Part shown: positions 1 through 6,644 of the stretch, in pieces
Layout of the letters: every line of letters starts with the position of its first letter
Numbering within the stretch: the first letter of the stretch is position 1
Source: Agromyces aureus
Lineage (GTDB): Bacteria > Actinomycetota > Actinomycetes > Actinomycetales > Microbacteriaceae
Assembly: GCF_001660485.1 (NCBI RefSeq)
Contig: NZ_CP013979.1
Location: forward strand, 744,001 to 808,000
DNA: 64,000 bases
Direction of reading: 5' to 3'
The notes under the pieces: generated by a model
What the model saw: the letters and a program-made list of their open reading frames with translations, nothing else
Told to the model about the DNA's origin: nothing
Database searches by the model: none
Program-made: the position numbers and the translations under genes

Positions 1-1370
1 GTCAGCCACTTCGTCGCCGAGACGTAGCCGTAGAGCCCCGGCACGACCATGCGCACCGGGAACCCGTGCTCGAGCGGCAGCGGCTCGCCGTTCATGGCGA
101 CCGCGAGGATCGCGTCGAGCCCGTCGTCCGTGAGCGAGGTGAGCGGGGTCGACGCGGTGAACCCATCGATGCTGCGCGAGAGCACCATGTCGGCGTCGGC
201 GCTCGGCGCGGCCTTCGCGAGCACGTCGCGCACGGGCACGCCGAGCCACTTGGCGGTGCCGAGCAGGTCGCCGCCGACCTCGTTCGACACGCAGGTGAGG
301 GTGATCGAGTACTCGTCGAGGCCCATCGCCACGAGGTCGTCGAACGTGAGCTCGACGCGCCGGTCGACCATGCCGTCGACCACGAGCCGCCAGGTCGTCG
401 GGTCGACCGAGGGCACGGTCAGCGCGGTGTCGACGCGGTAGAAGTCGCCGTTCGGCGTGTACAGCGGCGTGAGGCCGGGGATGTCGAGCTCGGCACCGTC
501 CGGCACCGTCACCGTCGAGTTCGGCGCGGGCAGCTTCAGCGCCTTGCGGATCGCGGCGATCGAGCTCGTCGCGGCCCCGGCCACGCGCGAGCCCACGCCG
601 ACCACCAGGGCGGATGCCGCGGCGATGCCGGCGAGCACGAAGAACCCGCGACGGTCGACGGATGCCGCGGGCCGGCCGGCCTTCGCGCGTGCACCGGGGT
701 CTTCGGTCGCCGTGGCGATCACCGCCGTGGATGCGTCGGCGCCGGTCGAGGTCCGGGCTGCAGGTTCGCGCGGCGCCCACGCCGTCTCGGCTGCGGCTTC
801 GGCCGCCGTCATCGCCGCGCTCGCGGTGGCCGCCTCGTGCCGCGCGGCCTCGGCCTCGAGGTCGTCGTGCCAGGCGCGCAGTCGGCCGACGAGCAGCACC
901 AGCACGACGATGCCCGCGGCCGCACCGATGAGCGGCGGCAGCCACGCGAACGCGGTTGCGCCCGTGCGGGTCACGACGGCCGCGAGCGAGAGCGCGCCGG
1001 CGAGCCCGAGGGCGACGGCGCCGAGCGGCGGCCTGACGTACTGCAGCACGCCGGCGATCACCGAGGCGACGAGCACGGCCAGGCCGAGCCCGCCGAGCAG
1101 GGCGATCTTGTCGTACTCGCCGAACACCTCGATCGCGAACTCCTTGGCCCACTGCGGCACGATGTCGATCACGAACGACCCGACGGCGAGGATCGGGCTG
1201 CCCTCCCGTGCGGCGACGAGCGCGACCAGTTCGGCTGCGGCGAGGAACACGCCTGCGCTGATCACGCCCGAGAGTGCCGCGAGCGACCACCAGCGCAACC
1301 GACCGCCGGTCCGAGTCGCCGTCGCAGCGGGTTCGTCGCAGCCGCTCGCTCGCCGTTCCTGGTGCTCCAT
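1..1370 (-). CDS. Molybdopterin-dependent oxidoreductase (sulfite oxidase fold) with membrane N-terminus, 3' truncated by window edge
   Basis: Reading the minus strand from the ATG at 1370 gives an open frame to base 1. The first ~190 residues hold about four hydrophobic segments and an Arg/Ala-rich linker. Next comes a further anchor (RRGFFVLAGIAAASALVVGVG) and then the oxidoreductase domain, with PNGDFYRVDTAL, WRLVVDGMVDR, LTCVSNEVGGDLLGTAKWLGV and HGFPVRMVVPGLYGY. The Cys in LTCVSNEVGG matches the molybdenum-ligating Cys of sulfite-oxidase/YedY-like enzymes. The fold therefore suggests an extracytoplasmic Mo-bis/mono-pterin redox enzyme; the substrate is unknown. A GGAAGG sequence 6 bases upstream supports the start. 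The C-terminus lies beyond the window. Confidence 0.85.
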   Translation of the reverse strand, partial: MEHQERRASGCDEPAATATRTGGRLRWWSLAALSGVISAGVFLAAAELVALVAAREGSPILAVGSFVIDIVPQWAKEFAIEVFGEYDKIALLGGLGLAVLVASVIAGVLQYVRPPLGAVALGLAGALSLAAVVTRTGATAFAWLPPLIGAAAGIVVLVLLVGRLRAWHDDLEAEAARHEAATASAAMTAAEAAAETAWAPREPAARTSTGADASTAVIATATEDPGARAKAGRPAASVDRRGFFVLAGIAAASALVVGVGSRVAGAATSSIAAIRKALKLPAPNSTVTVPDGAELDIPGLTPLYTPNGDFYRVDTALTVPSVDPTTWRLVVDGMVDRRVELTFDDLVAMGLDEYSITLTCVSNEVGGDLLGTAKWLGVPVRDVLAKAAPSADADMVLSRSIDGFTASTPLTSLTDDGLDAILAVAMNGEPLPLEHGFPVRMVVPGLYGYVSATKWL

Positions 1371-1512
1371 GTCGGGCCTTCCGTCGGGTGCGCGGCGTAC
1401 TGCCTCGCTGTCGGTGGTTCGGCGCGGGAGTCGGTGCGGATTGGTCGGGAGCACTCGCGAGGGCCGGGCGCAGCTGCGTGCCGGCTGAACATCTCGGCGC
1501 TCGTCTTGCCCT

Positions 1513-1531
1513 TGAGGTAAGGCTTACCTAA
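1513..1531. promoter_or_regulatory. DtxR/IdeR-type iron box
   Basis: The sequence TGAGGTAAGGCTTACCTAA differs at one position from the palindromic TTAGGTWAGSCTWACCTAA consensus of actinobacterial iron-dependent repressors. It lies 17 bases before a TACAGT -10-like hexamer (1548-1553), so it covers the -35 region of the gene starting at 1571. It lies between divergent genes and could also affect the oxidoreductase starting at 1370. Confidence 0.85.
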
Positions 1532-1570
1532 AGTGGACTCGGAACCCTACAGTCGACGAAAGGCCGGTCC

Positions 1571-1957
1571 ATGGTCAGCAGGATGCGCCCGCCCGCACCG
1601 CCCGCGGCACGCGTGCTCATGGCCGGCGACACGGGCGACCTCGCCGCGATCCGCTCGCGGCTCGCCGACTGCGACCCGAATGCCACCGGACTCGTGTTCA
1701 TCGAGGCCTTCAACGCCGTGCAGATCGTGCACCTCGACGTTCCGGCGGGCGTGGGCGTGCACTGGGTCTTCCGCGAGAACGTGCTGGGCACGGTCGCACC
1801 CCGCGGCCGGGTGCTCGTCGCCGCGGTCGACGCGTGGCTCGACGAGTGGATGCGCCCCGAGGGCGGGGTCGAGATCGCGATCTGGCTCGGCGCCCGTTCG
1901 TCCGACCTCGTCACCGCGTACGCGAGCCGACTCGACCGCGAGCTCGCCGCGATCTAG
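1571..1957 (+). CDS. SIP-like (siderophore-interacting protein C-terminal domain) protein
   Basis: This 128-residue protein begins ARVLMAGDTGDLAAIRSRL and has LVFIEAFNAVQIVHLDVP in the middle. These match the NAD(P)H-binding C-terminal half of siderophore-interacting ferric reductases (usual form LxxGDETAxPAI). The N-terminal FAD-binding barrel of normal SIP proteins (about 250 residues) is absent, so it is a stand-alone domain. The iron box directly upstream supports iron-repressed expression. The ATG at 1571 is preceded by GAAAGG. Role in iron release from siderophores is an inference from family and promoter; a flavin-binding partner would be needed. Confidence 0.7.
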   Translation: MVSRMRPPAPPAARVLMAGDTGDLAAIRSRLADCDPNATGLVFIEAFNAVQIVHLDVPAGVGVHWVFRENVLGTVAPRGRVLVAAVDAWLDEWMRPEGGVEIAIWLGARSSDLVTAYASRLDRELAAI

Positions 1958-1966
1958 CCGAAGGCC

Positions 1967-2365
1967 CTACGCGCTCACCGGGATCGCCGCGATCGCGCTC
2001 ACCTCGACGACGAACGCTGGGTTGGCGAACCCCGCCACCTGGATGACCTGCACGGTCGTCGCGTGCCGGCCCCAGACCTCGGCGGAGGCCTGATAGCCCT
2101 CGGTCGCGTCGGCGCCCGCGACGAGCGTGATCGTGAGCGACACGACGTTGGTCTGGTCGGCGCCCGCCTCGGCGAGCACGGCGAGCAGGTTCTGCATCGC
2201 GCGGCGGGTCTGCGGCCCGAGGCCGCCGTCGACGACGACTCCGTCGGCATCGACGCCGTTCTGTCCGCCCACGTAGAGGGTGTCGTGCGCCCCGGTCACG
2301 AGCACACCCTGGCTGAAGGCCGGGCTGCGGTGCAGCGACGGCGGGTTGAGGTGCGTGATCTCCAT
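1967..2365 (-). CDS. RidA/YjgF-family protein lacking the catalytic arginine
   Basis: This 132-residue protein has the compact RidA fold pattern: SPAFSQGVLV, TLYVGGQNGVDADG, TRRAMQNLLAVLAEAGAD and a final VEVSAIAAI strand. Classical RidA 2-imino/enamine deaminases carry an Arg just before the last strand (PARSCVEV). Here that stretch reads ANPAFVVEV, with no Arg, so it belongs to a Rid subfamily unlikely to hydrolyse imines by the usual mechanism. It is convergent with the SIP-like gene (9-base gap) and in line with the amidase gene upstream. Confidence 0.85.
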   Translation of the reverse strand: MEITHLNPPSLHRSPAFSQGVLVTGAHDTLYVGGQNGVDADGVVVDGGLGPQTRRAMQNLLAVLAEAGADQTNVVSLTITLVAGADATEGYQASAEVWGRHATTVQVIQVAGFANPAFVVEVSAIAAIPVSA

Positions 2366-2433
2366 GGGTCCGGTCTACGCCTGCCCACCGACATCCGCAC
2401 GCCCGTGACATCCGCACATCGGTACAGGGAGAC

Positions 2434-3234
2434 TCAGCCGGCGATGCTCCAGTAGGTCGCGACCCCGCCCGGGTGCATCTCGGAGATCGCGTAGTCGACC
2501 GAGCGGTCCCACGTGGCGTCGGTGTGGCCCGCGTAGAGGATGTCGATCGAGCCGTCGTCGTTCGTCACGACCGCGGTCACGATGCCGGTGTGGTCGCGGT
2601 CGCCCGAGTCGTCCCAGTCGAACTGCACGATGTCGCCGATCTTCACCTGGTCGCGCTGGTCGTCGGTCAGCATGGTCGCGAGGTCAGGCCGTGCCTCGAG
2701 GTACTCCATGAAGGCGGTCGAGCTGCGCCACGCCGCCGAGCTCGAGTAGGCGTCCCCGACGGCGTACCACCACTCGTCGTCCTCGACCCAGCCGCGCGCG
2801 ATGAGCGACTGGCTCGCGAAGTCCATGCAGTCGTTCTCGTCGATGAAGCCGTACTCGTCGCTCCACGTCGACTCCCAGTTGTCCTCGACGTACTGCATCT
2901 GCGCCGAGATCTCGGGGCTGAGCGACGCCCAGTCGAGCTCGAGTCCGGAGTCGGGTGCCGCACTCGCGTGCGCCTTGGCGGCGGACTGCTGCACCTCGAC
3001 CGAGTCCTTGGCACTTTCTGCGGGCGAGGGTGCGGCGCCCTGGGAGGCCGACGCCCAGCCGATCGCGACGAATCCGCACCCGACGGCGAGCACGGTCACG
3101 ACGGCCGTGATGGCGAGCGCACGCCGACGGCGGAACATGCGGCGGCGGTCGGCATCCGTCATCTCGTCGGCATTCGCCAGCTCGGCGGGCTCGGAATCGT
3201 CGCGGGGGGCTGAAGGCGTTTCGGGATGGGACAT
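2434..3234 (-). CDS. Membrane-anchored putative amidase (Amidase_6 / NlpC-like fold)
   Basis: The 266-residue product has a basic cytoplasmic start, one transmembrane segment (about 39-60), an Ala/Ser-rich linker and an extracellular domain. It carries NDCMDFASQSLIARGW (Cys136) and GDRDHTGIVTAV (His215), followed by YAGHTD and a Gly/Trp C-terminus. This Cys/His arrangement is that of the putative amidase domain PF12671, found in Gram-positive cell-wall proteins. The ATG at 3234 is chosen because the frame upstream of it is low-complexity and lacks a ribosome site. A cell-wall peptide or amide substrate is an inference. Confidence 0.75.
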   Translation of the reverse strand: MSHPETPSAPRDDSEPAELANADEMTDADRRRMFRRRRALAITAVVTVLAVGCGFVAIGWASASQGAAPSPAESAKDSVEVQQSAAKAHASAAPDSGLELDWASLSPEISAQMQYVEDNWESTWSDEYGFIDENDCMDFASQSLIARGWVEDDEWWYAVGDAYSSSAAWRSSTAFMEYLEARPDLATMLTDDQRDQVKIGDIVQFDWDDSGDRDHTGIVTAVVTNDDGSIDILYAGHTDATWDRSVDYAISEMHPGGVATYWSIAG

Positions 3235-3306
3235 CACTTCGACGGTAGGTGTCGAGCCTGTGCATCCCCTCCGTGCCTTGCTCGGCATGCCCGGCATGGC
3301 CGCCGG

Positions 3307-3975
3307 TCAGCGCTCGGTGACCGTGCCCGCCTTGATGTGCAGCCGTCGCTCGGCACGCCTGGCCACGGCCGAGTCGTGGGTGACGACGATGAGCGTGAGC
3401 CCGCGGTCGCGATGCAGGCCCTCGAGGATGTCGAGGATCTCGTCGCGGGTCTCCTCGTCGAGTGCGCCCGTCGGCTCGTCGGCGAGCAGCACCTCGGGCT
3501 CCTTCACGAGTGCGCGGGCGATCGCGACGCGCTGCTGCTGCCCGCCCGAGAGCTCGGCCGGCAGGTGACTCGCGCGGTCGCCGAGCCCCACCGAGGCGAG
3601 CGCCTCGGCGGCCCGCTTCGCGCGGAGCTCGCCCGAGATGCCGAGCGGCTCGAGTGCGGTCTCCACGTTCTCCTGTGCGGTGAGCGTGGGGATCAGGTTG
3701 AAGTTCTGGAAGACGAACCCGATCTCCTTCGCCCTGATCTTCGCGAGCCGGCCGTCGGGCATGTTCGAGAGGTCGTCGGCCCCGATGGTGATCGTGCCCG
3801 ACGTCGGCCGGTCGAGCCCGCCGAGCATCTGCAGCAGGGTCGACTTGCCGCCGCCGGTCGGGCCCTGGATCGCGACGTGCTGGCCGGCGCCGATCGCGAG
3901 GTCGACGTGCTTCAGCGCGTGCACCGTGCGGTTGCCCTGCCGGTAGGTCTTGGTGAGGTTCGTGAGCGTGTACAT
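3307..3975 (-). CDS. ABC transporter ATP-binding protein, MacB/LolD type
   Basis: This 222-residue ATPase has a Walker A GPTGGGKST (38-46), Q-loop FVFQNF, signature LSGGQQQR (142-149), Walker B VLLADEPTG (162-170) and H-loop TH (199-200). Size and motifs are those of the MacB/LolD/FtsE ATPases that partner FtsX-fold permeases. The permease gene is immediately upstream on the same strand (4071-5624) and both are probably cotranscribed across a 95-base spacer of tandem repeats. The Walker A variant with Thr-Gly-Gly-Gly is slightly unusual but keeps the Lys and Ser. Confidence 0.92.
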   Translation of the reverse strand: MYTLTNLTKTYRQGNRTVHALKHVDLAIGAGQHVAIQGPTGGGKSTLLQMLGGLDRPTSGTITIGADDLSNMPDGRLAKIRAKEIGFVFQNFNLIPTLTAQENVETALEPLGISGELRAKRAAEALASVGLGDRASHLPAELSGGQQQRVAIARALVKEPEVLLADEPTGALDEETRDEILDILEGLHRDRGLTLIVVTHDSAVARRAERRLHIKAGTVTER

Positions 3976-3990
3976 GATGTCCTTCGATTC

Positions 3991-4076
3991 GGTGGGGGGG
4001 CGGATGCCGGTGGGGGGCGGATGCCGGTGGCGGGCGGATGCCGGTGGCGGGCGTCAGCCGGTGGCGGGCGTCAGCC
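3991..4076. repeat. 17-base tandem repeat, five copies, spanning a stop codon
   Basis: Five head-to-tail units start at 3991, 4009, 4026, 4043 and 4060. The earlier units read GGTGGGGGGCGGATGCC-like and the last two read GGTGGCGGGCGTCAGCC. The final copy contains the stop codon of the upstream permease (4071-4073 on the minus strand). The array therefore forms the whole intercistronic spacer between permease and ATPase, except for the ATPase leader. Confidence 0.9.
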
Positions 4077-5624
4077 GACGCTCCGCAGGGCCTCGGCGGG
4101 TCGCAGGCGCGAGGCCCGCCATCCGCCGATGGCCCCCGCGAGCAGGCCGCCGAGGATCGCGATGCCCACGGCGATGGCGATGACCGACACCGTGATCGGG
4201 GCGTTCAGCGCGACCTCGGTCGTGGCCGCCGCGGTCTGGCCCATCGGGCCGCCGAACGAGCGCCCGCCGCCCGCCGCCGCCGCGTCGCCGCCCGCCGAGC
4301 CGCTGCCGCCGCCGCCAGGGCGGCCTGCGCCTCCCGCAAGGTCGAACCCGCCGCTCGAGGCGCTGCCCGAGAGCGTCGGCGCGATGACGTTGATCACGAC
4401 GATGCCGATCAGGCCGATCGCGATGCCGAGCGCGCCGCCGATGAGGCCCTGCACAAGCGACTCGCCCGCGACCTGGCCGGTGATGCGACGGTTCGACCAG
4501 CCGATGGCCTTGAGCGTGCCGAACTCGCGGGTGCGTCGGGTGACGCCCGAGATCGTGAACAGGATGGCGATGAGGAATGCGGCGACGAGCACCGCCAGCG
4601 AGAGCCAGAGGCCGAGGTTCGAGACGAGGTCGGAGGCCGTGCTGAGCGAGCCCGAGACGCTCGACGCGAGGTCCTCCTGCGTCGACACGGTCGCGTCGGG
4701 CAGCGCGGCCTCGATGTCGGCCTGCACCTGGGCGATGTCGGTCGACGACGCGGCCTGGACGTAGAGGTTCGAGAGCATGCCGTCTTCGCCCGAGAGGGCC
4801 TGGGCGACGTCGAGCGGGATGTACACGTTCGACGCGCTCGCCGAGTCCGCGGCGTTCGACGTGACCGTGCCGACGATCTCGAAGTCGGTGCCGCCGATGT
4901 TCATGGTGTCGCCCACGGCGAGTTCGGCGCTCGTGGCGTAGTCGGCGTCGAGCACGGCGACGTACGCGCCCGTGTCGTCGGCGTCGAGCGTGCGGCCCTC
5001 CGCGAGGGACACGGCCGAGAGGGGGCCGATCGCGTCGGCCGACGGGTCCAGGCCCAGCACGCTGAACGAATCGACGTCGAAGGCGCTGCCGCCTGCGCCG
5101 TCGGGTCCGCCCTGCGGGGGCGCGGCCTGCTGGTCGGTGCCGGCGTCGGCGCCCTGATCGGTCGTCGCGCCGCCGTCGGTGCCCTGCTGCCGGCTGAAGT
5201 CGGGCATCTCGCCGTTGAACGTCGTGTTCGTGAGCGCGAGGGTTCCGGCTGCCGCGGCCACGTTGTCGACGCCGAGCACGGTGTCGAGCGCGCTCGCATC
5301 GAACGTGCTCGACCCGAACCCGGCCATCAGGCGGGACTGGCTGAGTTCGGTCGTGCCGTCGGTGGTGGTGCCGGCGCCAGAGCCGAACTCGAAGCGGGGG
5401 CCGCCGCCCCCGCCCTCCTCAGGGGCGGTCGGCGTCTGCGTCACCGTGATGTCGGTGCCGACGCCGTAGACGGACTCGAGCACGGACGCCTGCGCGGCCT
5501 TCACGCCGGAGGCGACGGAGTTGACGATGATGACGAGCGCGATCGCGAGCGCCATGCCGATGGCGATGATCGCGGTCTGCCTGCGGCGCCCGGCGAGTTC
5601 TCGCCGGAGGTAGGTGAAGAACAT
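4071..5624 (-). CDS. ABC transporter permease, FtsX/MacB family
   Basis: This 517-residue protein has an N-terminal transmembrane helix (about 17-38) and a ~270-residue extracytoplasmic domain. Three C-terminal helices follow, with the FtsX-family stretch TRRTREFGTLKAIGWSNRRI after the second. The last cytoplasmic motif is WRASRLRPAEALRSVG. Glycine/alanine-rich low-complexity inserts interrupt both the external domain and the loop before the last helix. It works with the ATPase downstream, probably exporting a substrate from the outer membrane leaflet (mechanotransmission type) or acting in envelope stress. A shared sequence motif suggests control by the response regulator at 13020 (see findings). 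Confidence 0.9.
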   Translation of the reverse strand: MFFTYLRRELAGRRRQTAIIAIGMALAIALVIIVNSVASGVKAAQASVLESVYGVGTDITVTQTPTAPEEGGGGGPRFEFGSGAGTTTDGTTELSQSRLMAGFGSSTFDASALDTVLGVDNVAAAAGTLALTNTTFNGEMPDFSRQQGTDGGATTDQGADAGTDQQAAPPQGGPDGAGGSAFDVDSFSVLGLDPSADAIGPLSAVSLAEGRTLDADDTGAYVAVLDADYATSAELAVGDTMNIGGTDFEIVGTVTSNAADSASASNVYIPLDVAQALSGEDGMLSNLYVQAASSTDIAQVQADIEAALPDATVSTQEDLASSVSGSLSTASDLVSNLGLWLSLAVLVAAFLIAILFTISGVTRRTREFGTLKAIGWSNRRITGQVAGESLVQGLIGGALGIAIGLIGIVVINVIAPTLSGSASSGGFDLAGGAGRPGGGGSGSAGGDAAAAGGGRSFGGPMGQTAAATTEVALNAPITVSVIAIAVGIAILGGLLAGAIGGWRASRLRPAEALRSVG

Positions 5625-5665
5625 GGGGTCCTCTCGTTCGGGGGCGAGCCGAACGTATGGCCCCG

Positions 5666-5696
5666 TGCTATGGCGTGCCTTTGGCGTTCCTATGGA
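5666..5696 (-). promoter_or_regulatory. Three CATAG-type half-sites at 11-base period (probable OmpR-family operator)
   Basis: Read on the minus strand, CATAG, CAAAG and CATAG begin exactly 11 bases apart; the plus-strand forms start at 5690, 5679 and 5668. The first is in the context TCCATAGGAACGCC. A tandem 11-base spacing is characteristic of OmpR-type regulators. The response-regulator promoter at 12982-12998 carries the same core, TTCATAGGAAACGCATAG. The site lies 40-70 bases before the permease start. Confidence 0.5.
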
Positions 5697-5700
5697 TTCT

Positions 5701-5775
5701 CACGCGTCGGCGTCGGCGTCGGCGTCGGCGCACGCGTCGGCGTCGGCGTCGGCCTCGGCCGTCGGCGTCGGCCGG
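5701..5775. repeat. Hexanucleotide (TCGGCG)n low-complexity tract
   Basis: About twelve near-perfect TCGGCG units are interrupted by two CGCACG and TCGGCC variants. The tract fills the gap between the ABC-transporter promoter region and the terminator hairpin of the 5849 gene. It is intergenic. Confidence 0.9.
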
Positions 5776-5795
5776 CGCGGGCCCGGGAACGCAGT

Positions 5796-5831
5796 CATGC
5801 CGTGGCCCCACGTTCGTGGGACCACGGCATG
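5796..5831 (-). terminator. Hairpin terminator after the 5849 gene
   Basis: CATGCCGTGGCCCCACG and CGTGGGACCACGGCATG form a 17-base-pair stem with one mismatch around a TT loop. It begins 18 bases after the stop of the minus-strand gene. There is no clear U tract, as is common in high-GC actinobacteria. Confidence 0.7.
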
Positions 5832-5848
5832 ACGTCGTGCTCGAGCGG

Positions 5849-6481
5849 TTACTCGAACAGGGAGAGGGTGATCGTTCCGGAGTACTGGCCGGCGCCGACG
5901 GTGGAGGGCGTGCGGAGGAACAGGCTCGCGTTCGCCGTCCAGGAGCCCTCCGTCGCGATCTCGCCGGAGTCGAAGGCGCTCGCGAAGAGCTCCTGGTCGA
6001 CGAGGCCGACGTTGTCGGGGGCGGCGTCGTCGTCGAGCACCGTCTGGACCTCGTCGCCGGCGGCGACCAGTCCGGATCCGCCGCCGTCGATGAGCGCGGG
6101 CGCCCACCCGAGGTGGCCGGCGCCGATCGGTGCCTGGCCGGCGTCGCCGGTGAACGCCGTGGCGCTGCCGAGCACGTACCAGGCGGCGCCGTCGGGGATC
6201 TCCTCGGCCGAGCGGGTGTCGGTGATCGTGACGGTCGGCAGGGTGCCGGTGAACTGGCGCACGAGCTCGTCCGACCCGTTCTCGGTCAGGTTGACGGCGG
6301 TTCCCGCGATGCTCATGGCGAGCACTCCGGGTTCGGTGATCTCGGAGATGGCGACGTTCACGTCGACCTCGCCGCCGCCGTGCGACTGCTCCTCGGCAGC
6401 CGCGATGCCGGCCTGGCCGGCCAGCAGCAGTGCGCCGGTCGCGGTCGTGATGACCGCGATGCGCATGTTCCTTCTTCTCAT
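5849..6481 (-). CDS. Small secreted beta-rich protein, cassette 1 (WxL-like)
   Basis: The 210-residue protein has a clean signal peptide ending LLLAGQAGIAAAEE and a His/Gly-rich mature start. The body is beta-rich and ends YSGTITLSLFE, reminiscent of the C-terminus of WxL-domain surface proteins, although the Trp-x-Leu motifs themselves are not clear. It is strongly similar to the protein at 15378 throughout: ITEPGVLAMSIAG, RQFTGTLPTVT, GAAWYVLGSATAF and GLVDQELFASAFDSG all recur. The ATG at 6481 is chosen because its signal peptide then aligns residue-for-residue with that paralogue and GAGG lies upstream. It follows the giant ThuA/PQQ gene by 163 bases, presumably in the same operon. Confidence 0.8.
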   Translation of the reverse strand: MRRRNMRIAVITTATGALLLAGQAGIAAAEEQSHGGGEVDVNVAISEITEPGVLAMSIAGTAVNLTENGSDELVRQFTGTLPTVTITDTRSAEEIPDGAAWYVLGSATAFTGDAGQAPIGAGHLGWAPALIDGGGSGLVAAGDEVQTVLDDDAAPDNVGLVDQELFASAFDSGEIATEGSWTANASLFLRTPSTVGAGQYSGTITLSLFE

Positions 6482-6644
6482 CAGGTTCCTCTTCGCTGAG
6501 TTCTTCACTGGGGAGCTCCCGTCATGGCCCCGGTCGGTGACCGGTGATCGAGAGATGGTGACGGATGTCGGAGCGGATCGTTTCGACCGATCCGCGATGG
6601 GGCCCGGGGTGGCCGCCGAAGGCGACGGCCACCCCGGACTCCGG

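Noticed and set aside
66..1520. Long open frames on the plus strand across the molybdopterin gene
   Set aside because: They are antisense to a minus-strand frame with clear oxidoreductase motifs; their translations are Arg/Gly/His-rich and typical of GC-rich shadows.
3991..4076. CRISPR-like array or attachment site
   Set aside because: 17-base units with no spacers and no nearby integrase or cas gene.
5701..5775. CRISPR-like array
   Set aside because: The units are 6 bases and contiguous, with no spacers; it is a simple-sequence tract.
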